DNA from: Goekera deserti | Lineage (GTDB): Bacteria > Actinomycetota > Actinomycetes > Mycobacteriales > Geodermatophilaceae | NCBI RefSeq assembly: GCF_010685995.1 | Contig: NZ_JAAGWK010000032.1 | Span: 1 to 51,294 of the forward strand | Direction of reading: 5' to 3' | DNA: 51,294 nt | In this document: piece by piece, positions 14,175 to 22,582 of the stretch | Position numbering within the stretch: position 1 is the stretch's first letter | How the letters are laid out: each line of letters begins with the position of its first letter | Translations under genes and position numbers: made by a program | The notes under the pieces: generated by a model | What the model was told of the DNA's origin: nothing | The model's database searches: none | What the model saw: only the letters and a program-made list of their open reading frames with translations

Positions 14175-15482
14175 GTGAGCACCGCACCGACCGACGACCT
14201 GGCCCTCGGCGACGACCTGCGGGCGTTCGTCGACGCCTCCCCCTCCCCCGGGCACGCCGCCGCCGAGATCACCCGCAGGCTGCGCACCGCGGGGTTCACC
14301 GAGCTGGCCGAGGCCGACGCCTGGCACGTGGCCCCGGGCGATGCCCGCTTCGTGCAGCGCGGCGCCAGCGTCGTCGCCGTCAGGGTGGGCAGCGCACCGG
14401 TCGCCGAGGCCGGCCTGCGGATCGTCGGTGCGCACACCGACTCGCCCACCTTCAAGGTCCGTCCCCGCTGGGACGTGCGGCAGGCCGGCTACCGGCTGGT
14501 CGGCGTGGAGCCCTACGGCGGGCTGCTCGCCCACACCTGGCTCGACCGCGAGCTGACCGTTGCCGGCCGGCTGGCGCTGCGCGGCGGCGGCAGCACGCTG
14601 GTGCGGCTGCCGGGGGCGCCGCTGCGGCTGCCGTCGCTGGCGATCCACCTGGACCGCAGCGTGCGGGACGGGTTGACCCTGGACCCGCAGCGTCAGCTGG
14701 TCCCGGTGTGGAGCCGGGACGTCGGTGGGGTGGGTGGGGACGGCCGAGCGGGCGAGCCCGGGCTGCTGGCCGCGCTCGCCGACGCCGCCGGGGTCGACGC
14801 CGACGCGGTCACCGGCCACGACCTGGTGCTGGCCGACACGCAGCCGGCCGGGCGGGCCGGCGCCGACGGCAGCTGGATCGCCGCGCCCCGGCTGGACGAC
14901 CTGGCCTGCTGCCACTCCGGCCTGCACGCGCTGGTCGCCGCGACCGGCGCCGCGCACACCGCCGTCCTGGTCTGCAACGACCACGAGGAGGTCGGCAGCG
15001 GCTCGGCCACTGGCGCGCGCGGGTCGTTCCTGGAGGACGTGCTCGGCCGGCTGGTCGCCGCCACCGGCGACACCGACGCCCAGGCGCTGCCCCGGGCGTT
15101 CGCCCGGTCCCGGCTGGTCTCGGCCGACATGGGCCACGCCGTGCACCCCACGCAGTACGAGCGGCACGAGCCCTCGCACCGCCCGGTGCTGGGCGGCGGG
15201 CCGGTGCTCAAGCTCAACGCCAACCAGGCCTACGCCACCGACGCGGTCAGTGGCGGCTGGTTCACCGAGCGCTGCGCGGAGGCCGGTGTGCCGGTGCAGC
15301 ACTTCGTCACCCGCGCCGACCTGCCGTGCGGCAGCACGATCGGCCCGCTGACGGCGACCCGGCTGGGCATCTCCACGGTCGACGTCGGGGCGCCGATGCT
15401 GGCCATGCACTCCTGCCGCGAGCTGGCCTCGGCCGAGGACGTGCCGCTGATGGTGCGTGCCCTCACCGCCTGCCTGAGCTGA
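14175..15482 (+). CDS. apeB: M18 family aminopeptidase (probable aspartyl aminopeptidase type)
   Basis: A 435-residue metallopeptidase with the full M18 motif set: 'GAHTDSPTFKVRP' (His/Asp zinc ligands near residue 92), 'PYGGLLAHTWLDREL', 'APRLDDLACCHSG' (bridging Asp), 'VCNDHEEVGSGSATG' (catalytic Glu-Glu), 'SADMGHAVHP', 'LNANQAYATD' and 'LPCGSTIGP'. It should remove N-terminal residues, preferentially acidic ones, from peptides in the cytoplasm with two zinc ions. The GTG at 14175 follows a TAGAGA hexamer ending 6 nt upstream, consistent with a leaderless mRNA, and no Shine-Dalgarno is seen. A strong hairpin follows the gene. Confidence 0.92.
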   Translation: MSTAPTDDLALGDDLRAFVDASPSPGHAAAEITRRLRTAGFTELAEADAWHVAPGDARFVQRGASVVAVRVGSAPVAEAGLRIVGAHTDSPTFKVRPRWDVRQAGYRLVGVEPYGGLLAHTWLDRELTVAGRLALRGGGSTLVRLPGAPLRLPSLAIHLDRSVRDGLTLDPQRQLVPVWSRDVGGVGGDGRAGEPGLLAALADAAGVDADAVTGHDLVLADTQPAGRAGADGSWIAAPRLDDLACCHSGLHALVAATGAAHTAVLVCNDHEEVGSGSATGARGSFLEDVLGRLVAATGDTDAQALPRAFARSRLVSADMGHAVHPTQYERHEPSHRPVLGGGPVLKLNANQAYATDAVSGGWFTERCAEAGVPVQHFVTRADLPCGSTIGPLTATRLGISTVDVGAPMLAMHSCRELASAEDVPLMVRALTACLS

Positions 15483-15491
15483 ACAGCACGA

Positions 15492-15519
15492 CGGCCCGGC
15501 CCCCGAGGGGGCCGGGCCG
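15492..15519. terminator. Bidirectional GC hairpin between convergent genes
   Basis: Thirteen bases at 15492-15504 pair perfectly with 15507-15519 (core GGCCCGGCCCCC / GGGGGCCGGGCC). It starts 9 nt after the aminopeptidase stop and lies 41 nt beyond the end of the convergent DUF4394 gene, so it can end transcription from both sides. Confidence 0.75.
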
Positions 15520-15559
15520 CTGTCCGGCGGGTCAGGGCCGGGTGGTGCGGTTGGGCCGA

Positions 15560-16432
15560 TCAGAACCCGGCCTGCGCCGGGGCCAGCGCGATGTCGGTGA
15601 CGGCCGGGTGACCGGAGAGGTGCCCCTTGGCGATCTTCGCGCCGGTGGCCAGGTCGATCTCGTACAGCGCCGTGCGGCCCTTGTCGTTGAGGCTGACGAA
15701 GGCGCGGTTCTTCGCGTCGCCGGTGTTCGTGTAGATGTCGAACCCGGTGGCCTGCGCCTTGGTCTTCGCCGGCAGGGCGCCGACGGTGGTGAGCACGCCG
15801 TCGTTCGGCGGGGCCTGCACGACGAGGGTGTCGAGCGCGGCGTCGATGTCGTAGAGCGTCGTACCGGTCGCGCCCGCGGGCGGGGTGGCGCCGATGTAGT
15901 CGTTGTCGTTGTTGGTGTACGCGGCACCGGCGACGTCGGCGTCGGCACCGGCGGCCTTGTCGGTCGGGCCGTACGCCAGCGGCTTGTCGGTGGCGGCGAG
16001 CGCCCCGTCGTTCGGGTTGACCCGCAGGTTGGTGCCGTCGGTGCTGACCACGCGCAGGCGGTCCACGGTCGGGTTGAAGTCGATGCTGATCTCACCGGCG
16101 ATCGGGTACACCGTGGTGCCGACGCGGGTGGCGGCACCGGTCTTCGGGTCGACGAGGAAGAGCTTCGCGCCCTCGGCGTCGGTGACCAGGGCGTAGAGGC
16201 CACCGGTGGCGGGGCGGTAGTCGATGCCCTCGACGTCGGCGTGGCCGATGCCGGTGATCTTCTTCTGGCTCAGCACGTGGCCCGGGTTGTCGGCGGTGAA
16301 GGTGACCAGCCGGTCGTTCGCGGTCAGACCGGTGACGGTCAGGGCGCTGGTGGTGGCGGAGGCCGGGGAGGCGGTGGCGACGACGGCAACTGCTGCAGCG
16401 GCGGCCATCAGGGTGAGTCCAGTGCGGCGCAT
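15560..16432 (-). CDS. Secreted DUF4394-domain protein
   Basis: The 290-residue product starts with a classic signal peptide (MRRTG, hydrophobic core, cleavage near 'ASPASA-TT'). The mature part is a DUF4394 beta-propeller-like domain: 'RLVTFTADNPGHVLSQKKIT', 'ADVEGIDYRPATGGLYAL', 'DFNPTVDRLRVVSTDGTNLR', 'GAAYTNNDNDYIGATPP', 'LYDIDAALDTLVVQAPPNDG'. Family members are exported proteins of unknown function. ATG 16432 was chosen because it is the first methionine of a proper signal peptide; an upstream in-frame ATG adds only MPDPRRTV. The gene is transcribed alone. Confidence 0.85.
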   Translation of the reverse strand: MRRTGLTLMAAAAAVAVVATASPASATTSALTVTGLTANDRLVTFTADNPGHVLSQKKITGIGHADVEGIDYRPATGGLYALVTDAEGAKLFLVDPKTGAATRVGTTVYPIAGEISIDFNPTVDRLRVVSTDGTNLRVNPNDGALAATDKPLAYGPTDKAAGADADVAGAAYTNNDNDYIGATPPAGATGTTLYDIDAALDTLVVQAPPNDGVLTTVGALPAKTKAQATGFDIYTNTGDAKNRAFVSLNDKGRTALYEIDLATGAKIAKGHLSGHPAVTDIALAPAQAGF

Positions 16433-16508
16433 GACGGTCCTTCGCGGGTCCGGCACCCCGTCGGCCGGGGTGCGTCACCAGGACCTACGCGGGCCGACCG
16501 GCCGCCGT

Positions 16509-16907
16509 TCACCCCATCGTCTTGTGTTCTGAGTCACACAAGCCCCGGAGCCACCCGGGCCCGCCCACGCGCACACCGGCCGGCAGCCGGGCGCGCAGAC
16601 CGCGGTCGGCGGTCACCACCAGGACGTCCTCCAGTCCGGCGACGGCCTGCACCAGCGCGTCGTCGCCCGAGCCAGGCGAGCGCACCGCGGTGACGACCGG
16701 CGGCACCTCGACGTCCCGGGCCCGGCCCTCGAGCACCGCGAGCAGGGCGGTGACGGGCAGGGGGACGCCGTCCGGCCCGGGCACCGTGGTGCCGACCAGC
16801 GGGGCCAGCCCGGCGAGCAGCCGCGTGGTCGCCCCGGCCCGGTCCCGCCACCAGCCGTCCGGGCGGGAGCCGACGACGTTGGCGACGTCGACCAGCAGGG
16901 TGGTCAC
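16509..16907 (-). CDS. Small PIN/NYN-like protein of unknown function
   Basis: A 132-residue protein beginning VTTLLVDVANVVGSRPDGWW. The 'DVANVVG' start, a central 'GSGDDALVQAVAG' and 'VLVVTADRGLRARLPAGVRV' give three acidic positions in the order typical of PIN/NYN-fold nucleases ('D..N', 'DD', 'TAD'). This suggests a small RNase-like fold, but I cannot prove activity; similar actinobacterial proteins are often labelled NTP pyrophosphohydrolase without good evidence. It lies 7 nt downstream of a 60-residue membrane-protein gene, so the two are probably co-transcribed. Confidence 0.7.
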   Translation of the reverse strand: MTTLLVDVANVVGSRPDGWWRDRAGATTRLLAGLAPLVGTTVPGPDGVPLPVTALLAVLEGRARDVEVPPVVTAVRSPGSGDDALVQAVAGLEDVLVVTADRGLRARLPAGVRVGGPGWLRGLCDSEHKTMG

Positions 16908-16914
16908 GGCGCGG

Positions 16915-17097
16915 TCAGAGCGCCCGGTGGTCGCGCCGCCCACGCACGCCGGTGCGCCGGCCGGCGCCGAAGGCCGCGGTGGCGACGAACAGCACGACGC
17001 CCACGACGGCCAGCCAGAACAGGCCCTCGAGGATGAAGCCCAGCACGCTCACCACGAGCCAGACGGCGAGCAGCACCAGCACGATGCGGATCAACAC
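16915..17097 (-). CDS. Small two-helix membrane protein
   Basis: Sixty residues: two closely spaced hydrophobic helices (about 1-20 and 24-46) and a basic C-terminal tail (GRRTGVRGRRDHRAL) that should stay in the cytoplasm. No family recognised. It is 7 nt upstream of the PIN/NYN-like gene and on the same strand, making a likely two-gene unit. Confidence 0.55.
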   Translation of the reverse strand: MLIRIVLVLLAVWLVVSVLGFILEGLFWLAVVGVVLFVATAAFGAGRRTGVRGRRDHRAL

Positions 17098-17182
17098 GGG
17101 ACGCGCCCTCCTGCCCGACCCGGCCGGCCCGGGTGCGGACCCCCGACGCTAGCGGCCTGCGCTGTGCGCCGGGGGCCGGCGA

Positions 17183-18136
17183 TCACCCGAGCGTGCCGCC
17201 GAGGCGCCAGTAGCCCATGAACGCCACCGAGGTGCGCGGCACCCCCAGGTCGCGCACCAGAAGCCGGCGCAGCTGCTTGACCATGCCGGCCTCCCCTGCG
17301 AGCCACGCGAAGCACTCGTCGGTGCCGGCTGCCTCCGGGACCTCCCACAGCAGGTCCGGGTCGACGTCCTCGGGCTCCTCGCCGGCCTGCTCGTGCCCGA
17401 TGCCGAGGTCGCGCAGTGCGGCGTCCACGGCGGGGGCGAGCAGCTCGCCGCGGGCCCGGCCGCCGCGGGCCAGCCAGCGCACCTCGACCCCGGCCGGCAG
17501 CCGGAGGTCCAGCACGTCGGCGGCGGCGGGCACCTCCAGGACGGCCACCACGCGCCGGCCCCGCGGGTCCAGCGACTCCAGCACCGAGCTGACCGCCGGG
17601 ACCGCCGTCTCGTCGCCGACCAGCAGCAGCCGGGTGGCGGTCGGTGGGGGCGACCACTCCACGCCCCACATCCGCCCGGTGCCCGGCCGATCGGCGCCCA
17701 TGACCACCACCGGGTCGCCCGGCGCGGCGACGGCCGCCCAGCTGGCCGCGGGACCGGCGTGCCCGCCGTCCAGCCCGTGCAGCACCAGGTCGACGTCGAG
17801 CTCGGCGACCTCGGGCCGCGCCGCGCGGACCGTGTAGGTGCGCACGTGCGGGCGGCGGTCCTCGGGCATCGCCAGGTAGGTCTCGTACCAGGCGGGACTG
17901 TCCAGCAGGTCCTCGAACGGCTCGCCGTCCCGGCGCAGCACGAGCTTGATCCGCTGGTCGTCCCCCGCCACCCCGAAGTCGGCGAGGTCGGGCCCGGTGA
18001 GCGTGATCCGGACGAACGCCGGGCTCAGCCGCGCGACCCGGGCGACCCGGGTGGTGAAGAAGCGGTACTCGGGGGCCGGCAGCTCCGGGGCCGGGTCCGC
18101 CACCGCAGTGGCGGTCGTGCTCGTCGCGCTGGTCAT
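17183..18136 (-). CDS. Siderophore-interacting protein (ViuB-like ferric-siderophore reductase)
   Basis: A 317-residue FAD/NAD(P)H-dependent reductase of the SIP family: the FAD-binding barrel contains 'LSPAFVRITLTGPDLADFGV' and 'VRTYTVRAARPEVAELDVDL' (the R-x-Y-T/S FAD motif), followed by 'ASWAAVAAPGDPVVVMGADR' and 'TRLLLVGDETAVPAVSSVLE', then a C-terminal nicotinamide domain ending 'VAFMGYWRLGG'. It releases iron from imported ferric siderophores by reduction in the cytoplasm. ATG 18136 follows an AGGGAGG site. An IdeR-type iron box lies 38-54 nt upstream of the start, so expression should rise when iron is scarce. Confidence 0.92.
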   Translation of the reverse strand: MTSATSTTATAVADPAPELPAPEYRFFTTRVARVARLSPAFVRITLTGPDLADFGVAGDDQRIKLVLRRDGEPFEDLLDSPAWYETYLAMPEDRRPHVRTYTVRAARPEVAELDVDLVLHGLDGGHAGPAASWAAVAAPGDPVVVMGADRPGTGRMWGVEWSPPPTATRLLLVGDETAVPAVSSVLESLDPRGRRVVAVLEVPAAADVLDLRLPAGVEVRWLARGGRARGELLAPAVDAALRDLGIGHEQAGEEPEDVDPDLLWEVPEAAGTDECFAWLAGEAGMVKQLRRLLVRDLGVPRTSVAFMGYWRLGGTLG

Positions 18137-18173
18137 CTCTGCCTCCCTGGGTCGACGCCGGGCGCCGATCGAC

Positions 18174-18190
18174 TTAGGGGAGCCTAACCT
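18174..18190 (-). promoter_or_regulatory. IdeR/DtxR iron box
   Basis: Read on the minus strand the 17 bp are AGGTTAGGCTCCCCTAA, against the 19-bp consensus TTAGGTTAGGCTAACCTAA: the overlap region matches at all but two bases. The position just upstream of the siderophore-reductase gene is where an iron-responsive repressor would act. Confidence 0.8.
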
Positions 18191-18501
18191 GTTCGACCCG
18201 CGCAGCAACAGCCCGGCAGGACTTCTCGCACCGGCACCCATCCGGTCGGGCGGTCCGGTGCGAACACAGGGCAGCCGTTGGCCGGGCGGTTCGTCCCCCG
18301 GCTGGTGGCGGGCCCTGTGGGGGGCCGGCGGCGGTGGCCGGGACGCACGTCCCGACCACCGCCGCTCCACATGCCGGCACCCCGCTGTTGATCATCGCCT
18401 CGTGGTCGCGCGACACGCCGCTCCCCCGCGTGTCGCCCCACCATCTGCCGATGATCAACCCGCAGGCGGGGGCGGGGCGGGGGCGGGCCTAGGGTCGGGG
18501 T
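18191..18501. repeat. Divergent intergenic region with two large inverted repeats
   Basis: There is no gene in these 311 bp. A first hairpin (18329-18345 with 18348-18364) pairs 16 of 17 bases around a 2-nt loop. A second inverted repeat has 32-nt arms at 18387-18418 and 18428-18459 matching at about 26 positions, with perfect ends GTTGATCATCG / CGATGATCAAC and perfect inner parts GACACGC / GCGTGTC. Both lie between divergent genes, so terminator function is unlikely; an intergenic repeat family or regulatory structure is more plausible. Confidence 0.65.
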
Positions 18502-18804
18502 GTGGTCATCGAGCACGCGCTGCTGCCGGTTGCGATCGGGCGCCAGCCGGAGTTCGAGGCGGCGTTCGCGCAGGCGGTGCCGATCATCTCGGCGATGCCG
18601 GGCTTTCGGTCCCTGTCGCTGTCCCGGGGCATCGAGCGGGAGGACACCTACCTGCTGCTGGTGGAGTGGGAGACGCTGGAGGACCACACCGAGGGGTTCC
18701 GCGGCTCGGCCGGCTACCAGCGCTGGCGCGAGCTGCTGCACGGCTTCTACGACCCGTTCCCCGTGGTCGAGCACAGCACCCCGGTGCTGTCGGTGCGGGC
18801 GTGA
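18502..18804 (+). CDS. Antibiotic biosynthesis monooxygenase (ABM) domain protein
   Basis: A 100-residue ABM-fold protein ('QPEFEAAFAQAVPIISAMPG', 'TYLLLVEWETLEDHTEGFRG', 'WRELLHGFYDPFPVVEHSTP'). Such proteins are small cytoplasmic ferredoxin-like dimers; some are cofactor-free monooxygenases or haem-degrading enzymes, most are uncharacterised. GTG 18502 has no ribosome site, but TAGGGT ends 6 nt before it, matching leaderless initiation. Its TGA overlaps the next gene's GTG. Confidence 0.82.
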   Translation: MVIEHALLPVAIGRQPEFEAAFAQAVPIISAMPGFRSLSLSRGIEREDTYLLLVEWETLEDHTEGFRGSAGYQRWRELLHGFYDPFPVVEHSTPVLSVRA

Positions 18805-19259
18805 GCCGCGCCGCCCTCGTCCCGGCGTCCTACGTGTTCCTGTGGCGCGGGACGGGCGCGGGGAGCGAGGTGCTGCTGCACCTGCGTCAGCACACCGGCT
18901 ACATGGACGGCCACTGGGCGAGCCTGGCGGGCCACGTGGAGGTCGGGGAGTCCGCCCGCGCGGCCGCCGTGCGCGAGGTCTGGGAGGAGGCCGCCGTGCG
19001 CCTGCGGGCCGAGGACCTGGAGCCGCTGACCGCCGTCCAGCGGGTCACCGCCGACGGCGACCCGGTCGAGCAGCGGATCGACTTCTTCTGGCGCGCCCGC
19101 CGCTGGGACGGCGCCCCGGTCGTCGCCGAGCCGGCCAAGAACGGCGGTCTCGGCTGGTTCCGGCTGGACCAGCTGCCCGATCCCGTCCAGCCCCAGGAGC
19201 TCCGCGTGCTGGAACTGCTGCGCGCCGGCGGCCCCCTGCCGCCGTTCATCAGCGCCTGA
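18801..19259 (+). CDS. Nudix hydrolase
   Basis: A 152-residue protein with a Nudix box 'GHVEVGESARAAAVREVWEE' followed by AAV (the usual Gly of EExG is Ala). Features upstream of the box ('HLRQHTGYMDGHWASLA') and the tail ('NGGLGWFRLDQLPDP') resemble actinobacterial Nudix proteins acting on small nucleotides. The GTG overlaps the ABM stop (GTGA), so the pair is translationally coupled, which suggests a shared process that I cannot name. It is the second Nudix gene in the window. Confidence 0.85.
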   Translation: MSRAALVPASYVFLWRGTGAGSEVLLHLRQHTGYMDGHWASLAGHVEVGESARAAAVREVWEEAAVRLRAEDLEPLTAVQRVTADGDPVEQRIDFFWRARRWDGAPVVAEPAKNGGLGWFRLDQLPDPVQPQELRVLELLRAGGPLPPFISA

Positions 19260-19292
19260 CCCCGCGGCCTGCCCGCGAGGAGACTGCACGGC

Positions 19293-20093
19293 ATGGCCTT
19301 GGCGGACCTCGTGCTCTCCGGCTGTGCCGACCCCCTCGTGCTGCGGTCCGCGGCGGAGGCGGCAGCAGCCGACGAGGTGGACGCGGCGCTCGCCCACGCC
19401 GGCCACCCGGACGCCGACGTCCGGCTCGCGCTGACCCGGACGCTGGCCGATCTCGGTGAGCCGGGACCCGAGCTCCTCGGGATCGTCGGCGTCCTCACCG
19501 GGGACGCCGACGGACGGGTACGCGACTGGGCCTGCTTCACGCTGGGCACGCTGTGGTCCGAGGTGGACACCCCGGCGGTCCGTGACCTGCTGGCCGCACG
19601 GCTGGACGACGAGGTGGACGACGTCCGGCACGAGGCACTGGTCGGCCTCGCCGTGCGCCACGACCCCCGCGCGCTGCCCCGCGTCCGCGCGGCCCTGTCC
19701 CGGGAGGACGGGTCGTTGAACCGGATGGAGCTCACCGCCGCCGGGCACCTGGCCGACCCGGGCCTGCACGCGCTGGTGCTGCGGCACCAGGAGGGCTGGG
19801 ACGACGACGGCCCGGGCGGGCTGGCCGACGCCGTCCGCCGGCTGACCGACCCGGCCGGTCCCGGGGACGACGTGCTGGACGGCATGGCCGAGCTGTGCCG
19901 CCGTCGCGGCCGCGGGCAGCCCGACGGCGACGCCCTGGGCTCCTGGCGGGTGCTGCTCGCGATGCTCGAGCTGGCGCCGCACCGGGCCGGGCCGGTGTTC
20001 GACGCCGTGCTCGCCCGGCTCGACGGGGACGATGCCGCCGTGGCCGCGCTGCACGGCAGTGCGCTCGCCCAGGACGCCGGCCGGCTCGCCTGA
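19293..20093 (+). CDS. HEAT-repeat protein
   Basis: A 266-residue all-helical protein with HEAT/PBS-lyase-like repeats: 'HPDADVRLALTRTLADLG', 'DADGRVRDWACFTLGTLW', 'DEVDDVRHEALVGLAVRHDP'. These repeats build a curved scaffold for protein binding. No catalytic domain is present. ATG 19293 has a GAGGAG site upstream. It sits in the same direction 33 nt after the Nudix gene and may be read through from it; the partner protein is unknown. Confidence 0.78.
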   Translation: MALADLVLSGCADPLVLRSAAEAAAADEVDAALAHAGHPDADVRLALTRTLADLGEPGPELLGIVGVLTGDADGRVRDWACFTLGTLWSEVDTPAVRDLLAARLDDEVDDVRHEALVGLAVRHDPRALPRVRAALSREDGSLNRMELTAAGHLADPGLHALVLRHQEGWDDDGPGGLADAVRRLTDPAGPGDDVLDGMAELCRRRGRGQPDGDALGSWRVLLAMLELAPHRAGPVFDAVLARLDGDDAAVAALHGSALAQDAGRLA

Positions 20094-20188
20094 CGCTGCG
20101 GACCGCCGTCGCGGGGCTGGTGGGAGCGCCGGTGCGGGTGGGACGCCCCGCGTGCCCCGGGCCGACCCGGACGGGTGACGATGGGGCG

Positions 20189-22540
20189 GTGACCGCTGCG
20201 ACCGCCCAGCCCACCATCGACGAGCGCATCGCCGCAGAGCTCGGCGTCCGGCCCGCGCAGGTGCGCGCCGCCGTCGACCTGCTCGACGGCGGCGCCACCG
20301 TGCCGTTCATCGCCCGGTACCGCAAGGAGGTCACCGGCACCCTGGACGACACCCAGCTGCGCACGCTGGAGGAGCGGCTGGGCTACCTGCGCGAGCTGGA
20401 GCAGCGGCGCGCCGCCGTCCTGGAGGAGGTCCGGGCCCAGGGCAAGCTGGACCCGGCGCTGGAGGCGCTGCTGCGGGCCGCGGACACCAAGGCGCGGCTG
20501 GAGGACCTGTACCTGCCCTACAAGCGGACCCGGCGCACCAAGGCCGGCGCCGCCCGCGAGGCAGGGCTGGAGCCGCTGGCCGACGCGCTGCTCACCGACC
20601 CCGCCCAGGACCCGGCCACCGTGGCCGCCGGCTACACCGGTGAGCACGTCGCCGACGCCGCCGCCGCGCTGGACGGCGCCAAGGCCATCCTGGTCGAGCG
20701 CTTCGCCGAGGACGCCGACCTGATCGGCGGCCTGCGGGAGCGGATGTGGACCCGCGGGGTCCTGGTGACCCGGGTGCGCCCGGGCAAGGAGGCCGCCGGC
20801 GCCACGTTCTCCGACTACTTCGACTTCTCCCAGCCGTTCACCGCACTGCCCAGCCACCGCATCCTCGCCGTCTTCCGGGCGGAGAAGGAGGAGGTGCTGG
20901 ACGTCGAGCTGCAGCCCAACCCGGAGCCGGCCGAGCCGAAGGCCACCACCGACTACGAGCGCGCCATCGCCGCCCGGTTCGGCATCGTCGACCAGGGCCG
21001 GCCCGGGGACGCCTGGCTGCGCGAGACGGTGCGCTGGGCGTGGCGCACCCGGGTGCAGCTGCGGCTGGGCCTCGACGTGCGCAGCCGGTTGCGGGCGGTG
21101 GCCGAGGAGGGCGCGATCGGGGTGTTCGCCAGCAACCTGCGCGACCTGCTGCTGGCCGCCCCCGCCGGCAGCCGGGCCACGATGGGCCTGGACCCGGGCC
21201 TGCGCACCGGGGTGAAGGTCGCCGTCGTGGACGCCACCGGCAAGGTCGTCGCGACCGACACGGTCTACCCGCACGAGCCGCGCCGGGCCTGGGCCGCGTC
21301 GCTGGCCACGCTCACCCGGCTGGCAGGAGAGCACCGCGTCGAGCTGGTCGCGATCGGCAACGGCACCGCCTCCCGGGAGACCGAGACGCTGGCCCGCGAG
21401 CTGGCCCGAGCCGTCCCCGGGCTGACCCCGGTCGTGGTCAGCGAGGCCGGCGCGTCGGTCTACTCCGCCTCCGCGTACGCCTCGGCCGAGCTGCCCGACC
21501 TGGACGTGTCCATCCGCGGCGCGGTGTCCATCGCCCGCCGGCTGCAGGACCCGCTCGCCGAGCTGGTCAAGATCGATCCGCGCTCGATCGGGGTGGGCCA
21601 GTACCAGCACGACCTGGCCGAGGCCGCGCTGTCCCGGTCGCTGGACACCGTGGTCGAGGACTGCGTGAACGCGGTCGGCGTGGACGTGAACACCGCCTCG
21701 GCGCCGCTGCTGCGCCGGGTCTCCGGCATCACCGAGGGCCTGGCGACGGCGATCGTGGCCCACCGGGACGGCCACGGCCCGTTCCGCACCCGCCGCGAGC
21801 TCACTGCGGTGCCGCGGCTGGGGCCCAAGGCGTTCGAGCAGTGCGCCGGGTTCCTCCGCATCCGCGGCGGCGACGACCCGCTGGACGTCTCCGGCGTGCA
21901 CCCGGAGTCCTACCCGGTGGTGCGCCGCATCCTGTCCCGCACCGGCACCGACATCGCCTCGCTGATCGGCAACCGCGCGGCGCTGTCCGCCGTCCGGGCC
22001 GAGGACGTCGTCGACGAGCGGTTCGGGCTGCCCACGGTGACCGACATCCTCACCGAGCTGGAGAAGCCCGGCCGGGACCCGCGCCCGGCCTTCCGGACGG
22101 CGACCTTCGCCGAGGGCGTGGAGAAGATCTCCGACCTGCGCCCCGGCATGCTGCTGGAGGGCCAGGTCACCAACGTGGCGGCGTTCGGTGCGTTCGTCGA
22201 CGTCGGCGTGCACCAGGACGGGCTGGTGCACATCTCGGCGATGTCCACGGAGTTCGTGTCCGACCCGCGCCAGGTGGTGCGCTCCGGCGACGTCGTCCGG
22301 GTGAAGGTGATGGAGGTGGACGAGGCCCGCAAGCGGATCTCGCTGACCCTGCGCCTGGACGACGAGGTCGGCGGCGCCAAGCGCCCCCGCGGGGAGCGCC
22401 CCCGCGGCGAGCGGCCGGCCCGCACCGACCGCCCGCAGCGCGACGACCGGGCCGGGGGACGCCCGCGCCCCGCGGCCGCCCCCCGCCCGGCGGGCAACAG
22501 CGCGATGGCCGACGCCCTGCGCCGCGCCGGCAAGGGCTGA
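20189..22540 (+). CDS. tex: Tex family RNA-binding transcription accessory protein
   Basis: A 783-residue Tex protein, close to the usual length. In order: the N-terminal helical domain with 'VPFIARYRKEVTGTLDDTQL' (about 35-55) and 'RLEDLYLPYKRTRRTKAGAA', the YqgF-like RNase H fold starting 'TMGLDPGLRTGVKVAVVDAT' (about 331), 'SVYSASAYASAELPDLDVSI', the HhH segment 'NTASAPLLRRVSGITEGLA', and an S1 RNA-binding domain ('LEGQVTNVAAFGAFVDVGVH'; about 650-720). A basic, Arg/Pro-rich tail follows. Tex binds RNA and affects transcription and expression broadly. GTG 20189 lacks a ribosome site but GACGAT ends 6 nt upstream, fitting leaderless translation. Confidence 0.95.
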   Translation: MTAATAQPTIDERIAAELGVRPAQVRAAVDLLDGGATVPFIARYRKEVTGTLDDTQLRTLEERLGYLRELEQRRAAVLEEVRAQGKLDPALEALLRAADTKARLEDLYLPYKRTRRTKAGAAREAGLEPLADALLTDPAQDPATVAAGYTGEHVADAAAALDGAKAILVERFAEDADLIGGLRERMWTRGVLVTRVRPGKEAAGATFSDYFDFSQPFTALPSHRILAVFRAEKEEVLDVELQPNPEPAEPKATTDYERAIAARFGIVDQGRPGDAWLRETVRWAWRTRVQLRLGLDVRSRLRAVAEEGAIGVFASNLRDLLLAAPAGSRATMGLDPGLRTGVKVAVVDATGKVVATDTVYPHEPRRAWAASLATLTRLAGEHRVELVAIGNGTASRETETLARELARAVPGLTPVVVSEAGASVYSASAYASAELPDLDVSIRGAVSIARRLQDPLAELVKIDPRSIGVGQYQHDLAEAALSRSLDTVVEDCVNAVGVDVNTASAPLLRRVSGITEGLATAIVAHRDGHGPFRTRRELTAVPRLGPKAFEQCAGFLRIRGGDDPLDVSGVHPESYPVVRRILSRTGTDIASLIGNRAALSAVRAEDVVDERFGLPTVTDILTELEKPGRDPRPAFRTATFAEGVEKISDLRPGMLLEGQVTNVAAFGAFVDVGVHQDGLVHISAMSTEFVSDPRQVVRSGDVVRVKVMEVDEARKRISLTLRLDDEVGGAKRPRGERPRGERPARTDRPQRDDRAGGRPRPAAAPRPAGNSAMADALRRAGKG

Positions 22541-22543
22541 CCG

Positions 22544-22581
22544 CCGCGGCCGCCCCCGGGTGCGATCGGGGGCGGCCGCGG
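22544..22581. terminator. Strong hairpin between tex and the amidase locus
   Basis: Perfect 15-bp arms at 22544-22558 and 22567-22581 (CCGCGGCCGCCCCCG and its complement) around an 8-nt loop, located between the convergent stop codons of tex and the amidase gene. It should terminate both transcripts. Confidence 0.8.
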
Positions 22582-22582
22582 G

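Noticed and set aside
12681-15410. A 909-codon minus-strand frame
   Set aside because: It runs antisense to the M18 aminopeptidase and out of frame through yidC and DUF6412; only low-complexity sequence.
18899-22231. An 1110-codon minus-strand frame
   Set aside because: It is antisense to Nudix, HEAT and tex genes, all of which have clear homology on the plus strand.
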